Shown piece by piece: positions 35,393-45,819 of a DNA stretch of 64,000 nucleotides. The stretch's first letter is position 1; every line of letters starts with the position of its first letter. The translations under genes were made by a program, and so were the position numbers. The notes under the pieces are model-generated. The model did not search any database. It was not told the origin of the DNA and saw nothing but the letters and a program-made list of their open reading frames with translations. Source of the stretch: Thalassotalea eurytherma (lineage in GTDB: Bacteria > Pseudomonadota > Gammaproteobacteria > Enterobacterales > Alteromonadaceae). The DNA lies in NCBI RefSeq assembly GCF_030161415.1, contig NZ_BSSU01000006.1, positions 124,001-188,000 of the forward strand. The letters are read 5' to 3'.

Positions 35393-35597
35393 AAGAAAAT
35401 TGCGTTATTTGCTGTAAATTTACAACTAAACACCAAGTCTACTCATTTTTTAGCCAATTACGAGTCAAACAACGTGCTAGAGAGAATTTATAATCAATTT
35501 AAAATTACCTTTTAAATTGTCGTTCGTAGAGATAAAACCAACTAAACTTGGTATTCTATATATTAGCAGTTAACTCACTATAATTTGTATAAATGTT

Positions 35598-36194
35598 ATG
35601 AAAACACTTGTTTTAGGTTCAACATCTCCATTTCGTAAAACGCTATTAGAAAAACTTAACGTCCCATTTGAGTGTGCAAAACCCAATATTGACGAAACAC
35701 CTTTAGTTAATGAAAGCTCGATTGCGCTTGTAGAACGCCTTGCTATTGAAAAAGCCAAAGCAGTAGCTGATCAATTCCCGAATGCACTTATTATTGGTTC
35801 AGATCAAGTAGCACTTCATCAAGACGATATTTTAGGTAAGCCTCACACCCGAGAAAATGCAATCAAACAACTTACGCGTTTTAGTGGTGATAAAGTAACT
35901 TTCTTTACGGGCTTATGTGTATACGACAATGATTTAGATAAAAGCTATAGCTTAGTTGAACCGTTTGATGTTTATTTTAGAACGCTAACACATGCAGAAA
36001 TTTGTGCCTATATAGATGCAGAGCAACCGCTTAAGTGTGCGGGTAGTTTTAAAAGCGAAGGATTAGGGATTACGTTATTCGAGAAGTTAGTCGGTGATGA
36101 TCCAAACGCACTTATTGGCTTACCTTTAATTAAACTTCATGCACTATTAAAGCAAGCAGGATTCGATGTACTTAATTATCAGCGAAAAGACTAA
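35598..36194 (+). CDS. yceF: Maf-family nucleotide pyrophosphatase, YceF type
   Basis: A 198-residue Maf protein. The typical motifs are LGSTSPFRKTLLEKL (6-20), IGSDQVAL (about 67-74) with the catalytic Asp, and the late KSEGLGITLFE. E. coli YceF prefers 7-methyl-GTP and clears such nucleotides from the pool. It is divergent from yceD and convergent with rluC, the usual setting of yceF rather than yhdE. Confidence 0.92.
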   Translation: MKTLVLGSTSPFRKTLLEKLNVPFECAKPNIDETPLVNESSIALVERLAIEKAKAVADQFPNALIIGSDQVALHQDDILGKPHTRENAIKQLTRFSGDKVTFFTGLCVYDNDLDKSYSLVEPFDVYFRTLTHAEICAYIDAEQPLKCAGSFKSEGLGITLFEKLVGDDPNALIGLPLIKLHALLKQAGFDVLNYQRKD

Positions 36195-36211
36195 TAGTAC
36201 TGATAATGTAA

Positions 36212-36247
36212 ATAGGCTTTATATAACAATATAAAGCCTATCATTTT
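36212..36247. terminator. Bidirectional terminator between yceF and rluC
   Basis: ATAGGCTTTATAT and ATATAAAGCCTAT form a perfect 13-bp stem with a 4-nt loop; CATTTTTA follows on the plus strand and a T-containing flank on the minus strand. It overlaps the rluC stop region. Confidence 0.8.
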
Positions 36248-37200
36248 TATACTTTAGTTAACTTCTTCAATGCATTGTTCAATGCGGGTTCAAGCGGCGC
36301 CTCAATCGTAATACGCGCCTCTTTCTTAGGGTGATAGAATTCAATACTTGCTGCATGTAAAAACAAGCGTTTTAAACCTAACGATTTCATTTCATCATCA
36401 AATGGTTGCGCACCGTATTTAGCGTCACAAGCAATTGGATGTCCTTTACATTGACAGTGAACACGTATTTGATGAGTTCGCCCTGTTACAGGAAACGCTC
36501 GAACTAACGTAGCACCTTGGTAAGCCTGCAACACTTTAAAACGGGTTTCAGACTCTTTACCATTAATGTTATCCACAACGACAACACGTTCACCAGATTT
36601 AAGGTCGTTTTTCTTTAACCCTTCAGTAACTCGCGTTATTTTAGGGGACCACGTACCTTTTACTAACGCATGATAAAACTTTTGCACCTGTTTATTACGC
36701 AGTTGTTCATGTAAGTGCCGTAAAGCTGAACGCTTCTTAGCGATAACCAAACAACCCGATGTATCACGGTCTAATCGATGAACAAGTTCTAACATTTTAG
36801 TTTTAGGCCTTAAAGCCCGCATCGCTTCAATAACGCCAAAACTTAAACCGCTACCGCCATGCACTGCCATGCCCGAAGGCTTGTTTAAAACAATATATAA
36901 ATCATCTTCAAACAAAATTTGCTTTTCTAGGTTTGCTACTACATTAAGTTGGGTTGGCACCGTATCGGTTTTTTCAGAAATACGTATAGGTGCAACACGA
37001 ACAATATCGTCGCCATTAATTTTATACTCTGGCTTGGTACGCTTTTTATTTACACGTATTTCTCCCTTTCGTAATAATCGATAGATCATACTTTTAGGAA
37101 CGCCTTTGAGTGTTTTTAATAGATAATTATCTATTCTTTGGCCGGCTTCATCACTTTCAATCGTGTAAAACCGAACTTGAGGTTTGCTACTTTCTGTCAT
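36247..37200 (-). CDS. rluC: 23S rRNA pseudouridine synthase RluC
   Basis: A 317-residue enzyme with an N-terminal S4 RNA-binding domain (about 20-75) and an RluA-type catalytic domain. The catalytic Asp144 is in HRLDRDTSG and the binding motif GRTHQIRVH lies near 240. RluC modifies U955, U2504 and U2580 of 23S rRNA in E. coli. Its divergent position to rne is conserved and favours RluC over RluD or RluA. Confidence 0.94.
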   Translation of the reverse strand: MTESSKPQVRFYTIESDEAGQRIDNYLLKTLKGVPKSMIYRLLRKGEIRVNKKRTKPEYKINGDDIVRVAPIRISEKTDTVPTQLNVVANLEKQILFEDDLYIVLNKPSGMAVHGGSGLSFGVIEAMRALRPKTKMLELVHRLDRDTSGCLVIAKKRSALRHLHEQLRNKQVQKFYHALVKGTWSPKITRVTEGLKKNDLKSGERVVVVDNINGKESETRFKVLQAYQGATLVRAFPVTGRTHQIRVHCQCKGHPIACDAKYGAQPFDDEMKSLGLKRLFLHAASIEFYHPKKEARITIEAPLEPALNNALKKLTKV

Positions 37201-37790
37201 GGCGATATTCTAACACACCTTTTCTAGGTTTTTCGTTAAATAAATCAAGTAATTTATTGCCATTACACTATAGTTAGTGGGATAATAAATAGGTTACTGA
37301 ATAAAAATATTGAGTAATATTTATTTTACGACGCCAATTATGAACTGTAAGAGGCGAAATGCGGTACACCATGCATGCAAAAATTAATTGTAAGACATGT
37401 GGTTGGGGTACCTATTGATATCACGTAGCTATTCTTTATAGCAAACGTAAACATAAACATTTTGTCCCGCGTAATTTGGCATTTATTAGAGATTATAAGT
37501 AGATAGCTTAATTTGCTAAGCACTAACTAAAAGAACGTTATCAGCAAATTATGTACATGAACAACATACTATCTACGAATTAGCACAGCACACGCTTTGC
37601 ACATAAAGTTTAAGGATGAATAGTAAGTTACTGTTCATCGGCAAGATAAAATTTTGAAATAACAGCTTGTTACGTAAATGGCGTAATAAGATTGACACCC
37701 GTGAGGCTGACAAAACGCTGTTAGGCAACTACTACTGCTTTGTGTACTAAGCACATGGTGTGCTGTGACAAAAATTAGGTCACAGAAACT
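37201..37790 (+). promoter_or_regulatory. Long structured leader of rne
   Basis: No gene in these 590 bp. It holds a likely promoter (37257-37286), several hairpins: GCTAT/ATAGC (37428-37442), a 12-bp GATGAATAGTAA/TTACTGTTCATC (37616-37640), and CTGTGAC/GTCACAG (37763-37785) just before the ATG, with an AGG ribosome-site-like triplet at its loop edge. In E. coli a 361-nt rne leader mediates autoregulation; by analogy this one may do the same. Confidence 0.6.
37257..37286 (+). promoter_or_regulatory. Likely rne promoter
   Basis: TTGCCA (37257-37262), 18 bp spacer, GATAAT (37281-37286). It would give a leader of about 500 nt. Confidence 0.5.
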
Positions 37791-40730
37791 ATGAAACGTA
37801 TGTTAATTAACGCTACGCAATCGGAAGAATTGCGCGTAGCACTAGTTGACGGTCAAAAGCTTTACGATTTAGATATTGAAAGCCCTGGCCATGAACAAAA
37901 AAAAGCGAATATCTATAAAGGTAAAATTACCCGTATAGAGCCCTCTTTAGAAGCTGCTTTCGTTGACTATGGCGCTGAACGCCATGGTTTCCTGCCAATG
38001 AAAGAAGTGGCTCGTCAATATTTCCCAAGTGGTTATAGCTTCCAAGGTCGTCCAAATATTAAAGACGTCTTAACGGAAGGCCAAGAAGTTATTGTACAAA
38101 TCGATAAAGAAGAACGTGGTCAAAAAGGTGCAGCCTTAACGACTTTTATTTCTTTAGCCGGTAGTTACTTAGTATTAATGCCAAACAACCCTCGCGCAGG
38201 TGGTATTTCACGTCGTATTGAAGGTGATGAGCGCACTGAGCTAAAATCATCACTCAATAAACTCAACCTACCTAAAGGTATGGGATTAATTGTCCGTACA
38301 GCAGGTGTAGGTAAAGATTATGATGAGCTAGAGTGGGATTTAGCCGTTTTACTTCAACATTGGAAAGCAATAGAAGAAGCTGCTAATGAGCGCCCTGCCC
38401 CATTCTTAATTCACCAAGAAAGTAACGTTATTTTACGTGCCATTCGTGATTATCTTCGTCGTGATATTGGTGAAGTACTTATTGACCGTCCTAAAGTGTA
38501 TGAGAGCGTTAAAAACCATATCTCATTAGTACGCCCTGACTTTTTAAGCAAAGTTAAACTGTACAATAACGACGCGCCTTTATTCACACATTTCCAAATC
38601 GAAACGCAAATTGAATCTGCTTTCCAACGTGAAGTGCGTTTACCGTCTGGTGGTTCAATCGTTATCGACCCTACCGAGGCGATGACATCAATCGATATTA
38701 ACTCAGCTCGTGCAACAAAGGGCGGTGATATTGAAGAAACTGCATTCAACACTAACCTAGAAGCTGCAGACGAAATTGCCCGCCAATTACGTTTACGAGA
38801 TCTTGGTGGCTTAGTTGTAATCGACTTTATTGACATGACGCCAGTGCGTCACCAACGTGAAGTTGAAAACCGAATGAAAGACGCTGTACGACAAGACCGT
38901 GCACGTATTCAATTAGGTCGTATCTCACGTTTTGGCTTGCTCGAAATGTCTCGCCAACGTTTACGCCCTTCTATTGGCGAAACAAGCCAAAATGTTTGTC
39001 CTCGTTGTAATGGTACGGGGCATGTTCGTGGTATTGAATCATTAGCACTTTCTGTATTGCGTTTAATGGAAGAAGAAGCCATTAAAGAGAACACTCAATA
39101 TATTCAAGCGCAAGTACCTGTTCCGGTAGCTACTTATTTATTAAATGAGAAGCGTCGCAGTGTTTTCCATATTGAACGTCAGCACAAAGTTAATGTGTTA
39201 ATTATTCCTAATCCGAATATGGACACACCACAATATGAAGTTATACGTGTTCGTAAAGACGAGAGCATCGCAGAAGCAAGTTACGATCTTGATTTGAAAG
39301 AAGCGAAAGTTGAAGAAGCAGTTATGCCGAAATTCGATTCAGCATCTGTTAAACGTGACGAGCCAGCATTGCAAGGCATGTCTGCACCTAAGCGTGTAGC
39401 AAGCAAACCGGCACCTAAAGCAAAACAGAAACCTGTTCAGCAGAAGAAAGAAAAAGGCTTGGTAGAAAAGTTAGTTTCTTGGGTGAAAGGATTATTTGGT
39501 CAAGAAGAGACCACAAATAAACCTGCTCAAAAGTCGAGTAAGCAAAAGCAAGGTGGCGATAAACGCGGTCAGCGTAAACCACGCAACAACCAGCGCAAGA
39601 ACAATCGCCAAGGCAACCGAAAAGACCAAGACAATAAGACTACTGAAAATAAAAAGCCTACAAGTCAAGGTAACCAGAAGCCTACACGCAAACAAGAACA
39701 GCCTAAAGAGCATAAACCAAAAGAAGAGAAAGTAGCAGAACGTCGCCAACGTCGTAATACGCGTAAGAAAGTACGTGTAGAACAACAAAAAGGTAACAAT
39801 GAAGCCGTTCAAAATAAAGCTGAAGCACCTAAAAAGCCTGTACCGCCAAAAGCGAAACAAAAGCCTAAAGCTAAGGTTCAAGAAGACGCAGTTGTTGAAG
39901 AAAATACAGCAACTGAAGAAACAAATGCTACAGAAAAGCCTGAACGTTCAAGAAATCGTCGTTCACCTCGTCACCTTCGCTCTCATGGTCAAAAGCGCCG
40001 TCGTAATAACGACGACAACAAATCAACGGATGTTGAAGGTAATGCTGATGAAGCTTCACAAGCAATTGAAGCAAGATATCCGCAAAATGAAAATGTGTTT
40101 GACGAAGCAACAGCTGTTCAAGCCAGTGCTGACGTTTCTGAAAAGACTGCATCAACATCAGAAGAATCCGTTGAAGAAATTCAACAAGACTTACCTTTTG
40201 TAGAAAAAGCGCAAGAGAATACTGAAGTTTCGCAATCAACTGTCTCAGATGATGACAGTGTAGAAGTAGAAACAACGGTTGAGCAGCAACAAGAAATTGA
40301 TTTCGCTCAAACGGAACAAACGACTGAAGAAGTTAAAGTTGACGTTCAAACAGAAGCTCAAAGCGAAGTTCAGACTGAAGTTCAAACAGAAGCTGAAACA
40401 GTATCCGAAGTCACTAGCGAACAAGAATCATCTGACGTAGCAAATGATGACGTTCAAGAACTAGTTACTCCAGAGCCTATTGTTGAAGAACAAACAAGTA
40501 AATCGGTAGAAGTATTAGCACCTACTGTATTTAATGTTGCCTTAGCGAATAAGGTTGCAGGAAAAGCAACTGCACCAATGGCAAAGCCTGAGCCTGTAGA
40601 AATTCAGACGTCAGATTTTGTTATTACTGCTATGGACAGTGAATCAAGAATTGAAATTGCTCGCTCAAGCAAAACTGCAAGTAGAGCCGATGCAACAAAC
40701 TCAAGTAGCGCTGGCCCTACTAAGCCATAA
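37791..40730 (+). CDS. rne: Ribonuclease E
   Basis: A 979-residue endoribonuclease, core of the RNA degradosome. The N-terminal catalytic half aligns with E. coli with only one residue lost: S1 domain (about 36-118), magnesium aspartates near 302 and 345 ([17 protein letters not shown]), and the zinc-link CPRCNGTG near 403. The C-terminal half is disordered, first Lys/Gln/Asn-rich and basic, then Glu/Gln/Thr-rich. Two known micro-domains are recognisable: an amphipathic helix [15 protein letters not shown] (556-570), matching the membrane-binding segment A, and [20 protein letters not shown] (about 719-738), matching the AR2 RNA-binding site. Helicase, enolase and PNPase docking sites are not evident by eye. 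Confidence 0.97.
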   Translation: MKRMLINATQSEELRVALVDGQKLYDLDIESPGHEQKKANIYKGKITRIEPSLEAAFVDYGAERHGFLPMKEVARQYFPSGYSFQGRPNIKDVLTEGQEVIVQIDKEERGQKGAALTTFISLAGSYLVLMPNNPRAGGISRRIEGDERTELKSSLNKLNLPKGMGLIVRTAGVGKDYDELEWDLAVLLQHWKAIEEAANERPAPFLIHQESNVILRAIRDYLRRDIGEVLIDRPKVYESVKNHISLVRPDFLSKVKLYNNDAPLFTHFQIETQIESAFQREVRLPSGGSIVIDPTEAMTSIDINSARATKGGDIEETAFNTNLEAADEIARQLRLRDLGGLVVIDFIDMTPVRHQREVENRMKDAVRQDRARIQLGRISRFGLLEMSRQRLRPSIGETSQNVCPRCNGTGHVRGIESLALSVLRLMEEEAIKENTQYIQAQVPVPVATYLLNEKRRSVFHIERQHKVNVLIIPNPNMDTPQYEVIRVRKDESIAEASYDLDLKEAKVEEAVMPKFDSASVKRDEPALQGMSAPKRVASKPAPKAKQKPVQQKKEKGLVEKLVSWVKGLFGQEETTNKPAQKSSKQKQGGDKRGQRKPRNNQRKNNRQGNRKDQDNKTTENKKPTSQGNQKPTRKQEQPKEHKPKEEKVAERRQRRNTRKKVRVEQQKGNNEAVQNKAEAPKKPVPPKAKQKPKAKVQEDAVVEENTATEETNATEKPERSRNRRSPRHLRSHGQKRRRNNDDNKSTDVEGNADEASQAIEARYPQNENVFDEATAVQASADVSEKTASTSEESVEEIQQDLPFVEKAQENTEVSQSTVSDDDSVEVETTVEQQQEIDFAQTEQTTEEVKVDVQTEAQSEVQTEVQTEAETVSEVTSEQESSDVANDDVQELVTPEPIVEEQTSKSVEVLAPTVFNVALANKVAGKATAPMAKPEPVEIQTSDFVITAMDSESRIEIARSSKTASRADATNSSSAGPTKP

Positions 40731-40747
40731 TACTTATACGAGAAATC

Positions 40748-40780
40748 AAAAGGGGCTGTGTTAATACACAGCCCCTTTTT
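40748..40780. terminator. Bidirectional terminator between rne and the ComEA-like gene
   Basis: AAAGGGGCTGTG / CACAGCCCCTTT stem with a 6-nt loop, T6 on the plus strand and A-rich 5' flank, so it also works on the minus strand. Confidence 0.88.
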
Positions 40781-40804
40781 TATTGCCCAGAAGTCAGTCA
40801 ATGA

Positions 40805-41107
40805 CTAAATGGTGATACGACCAACATTTGCTGACAACACCTTCTCACCGATTCCTTTCACTTCCAGTAAATCATCTATCGTTTTAAAGTGACCATTAGC
40901 GGTACGGTACTCAATAATCGCTTGTGCTTTTTGCTCGCCAATGCCTTTTAAGCTCGATAGGCTTTCAACATCTGCTTGATTAATGTTTACCTGATGAACA
41001 ACATCGTAAGTGTGCTTAGAAGACGGTTCAGGGGTTGAACCAGCATATACATTAAAACCAGTTAGGCTTAACGCGATAGCCAAAATGAAGGGTGTTAGTT
41101 TAAACAT
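40805..41107 (-). CDS. Exported ComEA-like helix-hairpin-helix protein
   Basis: A 100-residue protein: signal peptide (1-22, ending NVYA) and two helix-hairpin-helix motifs, SLSSLKGIGEQKAQAIIEYR and DLLEVKGIGEKVLSANVG. The pattern VNINQADVESL before the first motif is that of ComEA/YbaV proteins, which bind DNA without sequence preference in the periplasm, some in natural transformation. Alone and small, it cannot prove competence. A stable hairpin (41125-41156) precedes it. Confidence 0.88.
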   Translation of the reverse strand: MFKLTPFILAIALSLTGFNVYAGSTPEPSSKHTYDVVHQVNINQADVESLSSLKGIGEQKAQAIIEYRTANGHFKTIDDLLEVKGIGEKVLSANVGRITI

Positions 41108-41124
41108 AGTAAGTTCCTTTTAAT

Positions 41125-41156
41125 AATAATGATTACTTCCATTAGTAATCGTTATT
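41125..41156. terminator. Hairpin between pyrF and the ComEA-like gene
   Basis: AATAATGATTAC / GTAATCGTTATT, 12 bp with one G-T pair, loop of 8. Weak T content on the minus strand; may attenuate read-through from pyrF. Confidence 0.4.
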
Positions 41157-41202
41157 AGGTTTAGTCCTAGAAACTTACTCTGTCAAATAGGAAGGGTAAA
41201 AG

Positions 41203-41901
41203 TTAACTAATCAAAGACGCGTTTATTTGATTCAAGACCAGCTGTGGATCTTCAGCTTTAGTAATTGGACGGCCTACAACCAAGTAATCAACACCAACAT
41301 CGATCGCTTGCTTTGGTGTCATGATACGCTTTTGATCGTCTGCAGCGCTGCCGGCTGGACGAATACCAGGGGTGACCAACTTAAAATCTTGCCCTAAGCT
41401 TTGTTTAAGCATTTCAGCTTCCATGGCTGAACATACAACACCATCCAATCCACTTTGTTGCGTTAGCCTAGCTAAGCGCATAACTTGCTCTTGTGGCTCC
41501 ATATCGATGCCTATGCCTTGTAAGTCTTCTCGAGACATACTTGTTAATACCGTTACGGCAATTAACAACGGTGCATCATTACCGTAGGCCTGAAGTGCAT
41601 GCTTAGCCTGCTCCATCATTTTTTGGCCACCACTTGCATGCACATTTACCATCCACACACCAAGGTCAGCTGCCGCACTTACCGCTTTAGCAACAGTATT
41701 TGGAATATCATGAAATTTTAAATCAAGGAAGACATCGAAGCCTTTATTACTTAGCGTTTTAACAAATTCAGGGCCGAAGTGAGTAAACATTTCTTTGCCG
41801 ACTTTTAAGCGGCAATCTGTTGGTTGAATTCTGTCAACAAAAGATAATGCATCTGCTTGCTTGTTAAAGTCTAAAGCAACGACGACTTTTGGATCTGTCA
41901 T
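41203..41901 (-). CDS. pyrF: Orotidine 5'-phosphate decarboxylase
   Basis: A 232-residue TIM-barrel enzyme making UMP. The catalytic K-D-K-D array is in [12 protein letters not shown] (about 60-71) and the phosphate-binding TPGIRP near 180 and [10 protein letters not shown] near 208. Group I form as in E. coli. Downstream of lapA-lapB as in E. coli, but with 306 bp between and its own TATAAT at 41935-41940. Confidence 0.96.
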   Translation of the reverse strand: MTDPKVVVALDFNKQADALSFVDRIQPTDCRLKVGKEMFTHFGPEFVKTLSNKGFDVFLDLKFHDIPNTVAKAVSAAADLGVWMVNVHASGGQKMMEQAKHALQAYGNDAPLLIAVTVLTSMSREDLQGIGIDMEPQEQVMRLARLTQQSGLDGVVCSAMEAEMLKQSLGQDFKLVTPGIRPAGSAADDQKRIMTPKQAIDVGVDYLVVGRPITKAEDPQLVLNQINASLIS

Positions 41902-42207
41902 AAAAGGCCCTTTTTACATGAAAATTTCGCGGGCATTATACATGTAATTTAGGGTTATTGTTAGCATGTTAACGCGTTTAGCGATCAGGCATTTTTGAAG
42001 AAATAATCGTTAGAATCAAAATAAACAATTAAATATTTCTTAAGTAGAGTGTTGCTCTAACAAATCGCTGATTCTGAAAGTTCTGGTGATTCATTCTTAT
42101 CGTTTGTTATGGTCAGCGTTAGTTGATGTTTACAAAAAGACATGAAGTTTATGAACAGAAATGCGTACCTATAATGCCTTACAGCCGCTAGCTAGCAAAG
42201 AAAAATA
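41902..42207 (-). promoter_or_regulatory. Intergenic region with the pyrF promoter
   Basis: A perfect -10 box TATAAT (41940-41935) with TAACAA 17 bp upstream lies 33 bp before the pyrF ATG. The rest (about 41965-42207) shows no gene and no clear structure. Confidence 0.55.
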
Positions 42208-43377
42208 CTATTCGCCTTCTAATCCCCGTACTGGTTTTAATTGCTCCCATTCGTGGCAAGATGGGCATGACCAATAATGGGTAGCGCTATTGAATCCACA
42301 ATTCCGGCAACTGTATCGAGGTTTGACTTTTAAGTAAGCCGATACTAATTCTCGGATGACCGTTAAACTCTCTGACTCTTGTGGAGAGTTATTTGCGTTT
42401 AGCTGCATCTTAACAAAATGTTTGAAACCATGAATGGTTGAACGTCTTTTCAAACCTGACAAAATAAACTGATTGGCTTGCTCAACCTTTCCTGTGTCAA
42501 CAAGGTGATCAACATACTTTATTAATGCGCTTGTAGAGCCTGTCTCGTTATAGACATTTTTAATAAATCGATAAAAGTCGTCGGTCTTACCATTTTCATC
42601 GTAGCAATGTTCCATTTTATCAATCACGTCTGGAAAGAACTCAATGTCTTGTTGATAGATATTAATATAACATTCGATAGCATGGTCATATTGTTCATGC
42701 TGCTCATAAATCAGCGCCATTAACCAATTTGCACGACAGGATTTATTGTCGAGCTTTACTGCTTTTTCCAACAGTTCAATAACTTCTAAATTATCATCTT
42801 CTTGGTGTGCCGTTGTTGCTAGTTCACAATAAAAATTAGCTAATATATGAAGTAACTTTTTATCGTTCGATTTAACGATATTCTTCTCTAAAGCGATGCC
42901 TTTTTGCCAGTCTTTCGTTGATTGATAAATGTGCATAAGATAGGACAAGGCTTTGAGTTGATATTTCTTTGATTTAAGTAATCGTTGAAACATCGCTTCA
43001 GCACGATCATATAAACCTGCACTGAAAAAGTCTTTACCTAACTCGAAAGCAGCTTTGTGTTTTGCATCATCAGGAAGGTATTTATGGCGAACGAGGTGTT
43101 CATGTACTTTAAGCGCCCTATCGAGCTCGCCACGCTTACGAAATAAGTTAGCCATGGCAAAATGCGCTTCAATAGAATCGTCTTCGATCTTAAGGGTTTC
43201 TATTAAGTGCTCTATCGCTTTGTCTTCTTGGTTCGACAATAAATAGTTAATACCTTGAGAGTATTTCTTTGAAAGGTCTGTTTTTACACTTTGATCGTTT
43301 TGCTTAACACTATTTCGCCCCATGTACCAACTATATGCCGCAACAACTGGTAATAAGAGAAACAAAAGCTCTAACAT
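42208..43377 (-). CDS. lapB: Lipopolysaccharide assembly protein LapB
   Basis: A 389-residue inner-membrane-anchored protein: N-terminal helix (1-18), a long run of TPR repeats on the cytoplasmic side (about 35-340) and a C-terminal rubredoxin-like zinc motif, CRNCGF...CPSCHEW, in the last 30 residues. In E. coli LapB (YciM) works with FtsH and YejM to set LpxC levels and thus LPS output. Starts 17 bp after lapA. Confidence 0.95.
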   Translation of the reverse strand: MLELLFLLLPVVAAYSWYMGRNSVKQNDQSVKTDLSKKYSQGINYLLSNQEDKAIEHLIETLKIEDDSIEAHFAMANLFRKRGELDRALKVHEHLVRHKYLPDDAKHKAAFELGKDFFSAGLYDRAEAMFQRLLKSKKYQLKALSYLMHIYQSTKDWQKGIALEKNIVKSNDKKLLHILANFYCELATTAHQEDDNLEVIELLEKAVKLDNKSCRANWLMALIYEQHEQYDHAIECYINIYQQDIEFFPDVIDKMEHCYDENGKTDDFYRFIKNVYNETGSTSALIKYVDHLVDTGKVEQANQFILSGLKRRSTIHGFKHFVKMQLNANNSPQESESLTVIRELVSAYLKVKPRYSCRNCGFNSATHYWSCPSCHEWEQLKPVRGLEGE

Positions 43378-43394
43378 TGGATAACGACCTTAAA

Positions 43395-43619
43395 CTACTT
43401 TAAACGTTTTTTCATACGGCTTAATAAGCGCCATAATACTGTGGTGAAGATCCCCAGCAAAAAACCAATAAATGTAAATAAACTAACAGCACTTGCAATC
43501 GACATTTCAGTGCGGGCAATAAAATAATTTAAGGTGATCATACCGTTATTTTGACTACCAAAAGCAAATGCGATAACGAGTAAAGCAAAAAGTATTAATA
43601 ATGTTATCACTAAACGCAT
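43395..43619 (-). CDS. lapA: LapA (YciS, DUF1049) membrane protein
   Basis: A 74-residue protein with two membrane helices (about 3-21 and 38-60) and a basic end (SRMKKRLK). Start at 43619 is supported by AAGGAAAATTTA before the ATG; an upstream in-frame ATG at 43655 lies in the ihfB terminator. The gene pair with lapB is conserved in gammaproteobacteria. Accessory to LPS assembly. Confidence 0.9.
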   Translation of the reverse strand: MRLVITLLILFALLVIAFAFGSQNNGMITLNYFIARTEMSIASAVSLFTFIGFLLGIFTTVLWRLLSRMKKRLK

Positions 43620-43641
43620 TAAATTTTCCTTTTTATCTACG

Positions 43642-43674
43642 AAAAAAAACGGCACGCTAATGCATGCCGTTTTA
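43642..43674 (-). terminator. Terminator of ihfB
   Basis: AAAACGGCA and TGCCGTTTT arms, followed on the minus strand by a run of T8. It separates rpsA-ihfB from lapA-lapB. Confidence 0.85.
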
Positions 43675-43689
43675 TAAAAATCTAATCCA

Positions 43690-43977
43690 CTAAGCCAATG
43701 AGGCGTTTACGCGTTCGCGTAATTCTTTACCTGGTTTAAAATGCGGAACATATTTACCAGATAGTTCTACCGACTCACCCGTCTTAGGGTTTCTACCTAC
43801 ACGAGGCGCACGATAATGCAAAGAAAAACTGCCAAACCCTCTGATTTCAATACGCTCACCTTTTGAAAGGGTTTGCGCCATCATTTCTAAAATTTCTTTT
43901 ATAGACGACTCAACTTCTTTTGGAGAAAGATGAGTCATAGATTCTGCTAATTTTTCAATGAGTTCTGATTTGGTCAT
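43690..43977 (-). CDS. ihfB: Integration host factor beta subunit
   Basis: A 95-residue DNA-bending protein, partner of IhfA. It starts [20 protein letters not shown] at 43977 with GGAGGG 5-6 nt upstream, giving the family length; the longer frame back to 44049 is not conserved. The DNA-intercalating arm [14 protein letters not shown] and the GFGSFSLH turn are intact. 79 bp after rpsA, as in E. coli. Confidence 0.96.
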   Translation of the reverse strand: MTKSELIEKLAESMTHLSPKEVESSIKEILEMMAQTLSKGERIEIRGFGSFSLHYRAPRVGRNPKTGESVELSGKYVPHFKPGKELRERVNASLA

Positions 43978-44056
43978 TCGACCCTCCAGTGTCTTATCTA
44001 TGTGCCAAATGTGGGTAGATGAGAGAGCGTAAGCTCTCTCATCTAACAACTATAGA

Positions 44057-45721
44057 TTAACCTTTAGCGTTTTTGAAAGCTTCAGCCATTGCATTTGCAA
44101 AGCCCGCTTCATCAGCTTGGTTTAAGTTGTCCATTGCTTGACGCTCGTCAGCTTGGTCTTTAGCTTTGATTGATAAGCTGATAGTGCGGTTCTTACGATC
44201 TACACCAACAAACTTAGCTTCAACACTGTCACCAACGCTTAACTCAGTAGTTGCGTCTTCAACACGGTCACGAGAGATGTCAGCTACACGGATGTAACCT
44301 TCAACGCCTTCTGCTAATTCAATCTTAGCACCTTTCGCGTCAACTTCAACTACTGTACCGTTAACAATTGCACCTTTCTTAGTTGCAGTTGTGTAGTTGT
44401 TGAATGGATCGTCTTCAGTTTGCTTAACGCCTAATGAAATACGCTCACGCTCTGGGTCAACTTGTAATACAACAGCTGAGATTTCGTCACCTTTCTTGTA
44501 ATCACGAACAGCTTCTTCGCCAGCGTTCCATGAAATGTCAGATAAGTGAACAAGACCGTCGATGCCACCATCAAGACCGATGAAGATACCGAAGTCAGTG
44601 ATTGACTTGATCTTACCAGATACTTTATCGCCTTTGCTGAAGTTCTTAGCAAACTCTTCCCAAGGGTTCGGGATACATTGCTTAAGGCCTAATGAAATAC
44701 GACGACGTTCTTCGTCAATTTCTAGTACCATAACTTCAACTTCATCACCTAAGTTAACAACTTTAGATGGGTGGATGTTTTTGTTAGTCCAATCCATTTC
44801 AGAAACGTGAACTAAACCTTCAACGCCTTCTTGGATCTCAACGAAACAACCGTAATCAGTTAAGTTAGTAACACGACCTGTAAGCTTAGCGCCTTCAGGG
44901 TAACGGTTAGCAATTGCTACCCATGGATCTTCGCCTAATTGCTTCATACCTAATGAAACACGAGTGCGTTCGCGGTCGAACTTAAGAACTTTAACTTGAA
45001 TCTCGTCACCAACGTTAACGATTTCACTTGGGTGCTTAACACGTTTCCAAGCCATGTCAGTGATGTGAAGAAGACCGTCGATACCACCTAAGTCTACGAA
45101 TGCACCGTAGTCTGTAAGGTTTTTAACGATACCTTTAACTTCTTGACCTTCTTGTAGAGATTCTAATAATGCATCACGTTCTACGCTGCTTTCTGATTCG
45201 ATAACAGCACGACGAGAAACAACTACGTTATTACGCTTTTGGTCAAGCTTAATAACTTTGAATTCTAAATCTTTACCTTCAAGGTGAGCAGTGTCACGTA
45301 CTGGACGTACATCTACTAATGAACCTGGTAAGAAAGCACGAATGTTGCTAACTTCAACTGTGAAGCCGCCTTTAACTTTACCGTTGATAACACCGATAAC
45401 AGTTTCTTTTTCTTCGTATGCTTTTTCAAGTACTTGCCAAGCTTCGTGACGTTTTGCTTTTTCACGAGAAAGGATAGTTTCACCGAAACCGTCATCTGTT
45501 GCATCTAAAGCTACATCAATTTCATCACCAACATTGATTTCTACTTCACCAGCAGAGTTTTTGAATTGGTCAATTGAGATAACTGATTCAGATTTTAAGC
45601 CAGCATCAACTAAAACGTTGTCTTTGTTGATTTGTACTACAGTACCCTTGATGATTGAACCAGGGCGTGTTTCGATTTCTTGTAAACTTTCTTCGAAAAG
45701 TTGTGCAAAATTTTCAGTCAT
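44057..45721 (-). CDS. rpsA: 30S ribosomal protein S1
   Basis: A 554-residue protein with six S1 RNA-binding repeats (roughly 20-85, 105-170, 190-260, 275-345, 362-432, 450-518). Each of the central ones carries the G-x-V-x-x-ITDFG/LTDYG pattern followed by GLVH. It recruits mRNA to the ribosome. Close in length to E. coli S1 (557 aa). Between cmk and ihfB as usual. Confidence 0.98.
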   Translation of the reverse strand: MTENFAQLFEESLQEIETRPGSIIKGTVVQINKDNVLVDAGLKSESVISIDQFKNSAGEVEINVGDEIDVALDATDDGFGETILSREKAKRHEAWQVLEKAYEEKETVIGVINGKVKGGFTVEVSNIRAFLPGSLVDVRPVRDTAHLEGKDLEFKVIKLDQKRNNVVVSRRAVIESESSVERDALLESLQEGQEVKGIVKNLTDYGAFVDLGGIDGLLHITDMAWKRVKHPSEIVNVGDEIQVKVLKFDRERTRVSLGMKQLGEDPWVAIANRYPEGAKLTGRVTNLTDYGCFVEIQEGVEGLVHVSEMDWTNKNIHPSKVVNLGDEVEVMVLEIDEERRRISLGLKQCIPNPWEEFAKNFSKGDKVSGKIKSITDFGIFIGLDGGIDGLVHLSDISWNAGEEAVRDYKKGDEISAVVLQVDPERERISLGVKQTEDDPFNNYTTATKKGAIVNGTVVEVDAKGAKIELAEGVEGYIRVADISRDRVEDATTELSVGDSVEAKFVGVDRKNRTISLSIKAKDQADERQAMDNLNQADEAGFANAMAEAFKNAKG

Positions 45722-45819
45722 AATGTTTTATGAACTCTATAAGTAAACCAATCAACATCATTGTTTCATGGGGTTGTTAATATAACTTAAAGCATCCTTA
45801 CCTTAAGTAAAAAAGTATT

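Noticed and set aside
39492-40203. Open frames of 115-134 codons on both strands inside rne
   Set aside because: Low-complexity coding for Lys/Gln/Glu repeats leaves other frames open; they are shadows of the RNase E tail.
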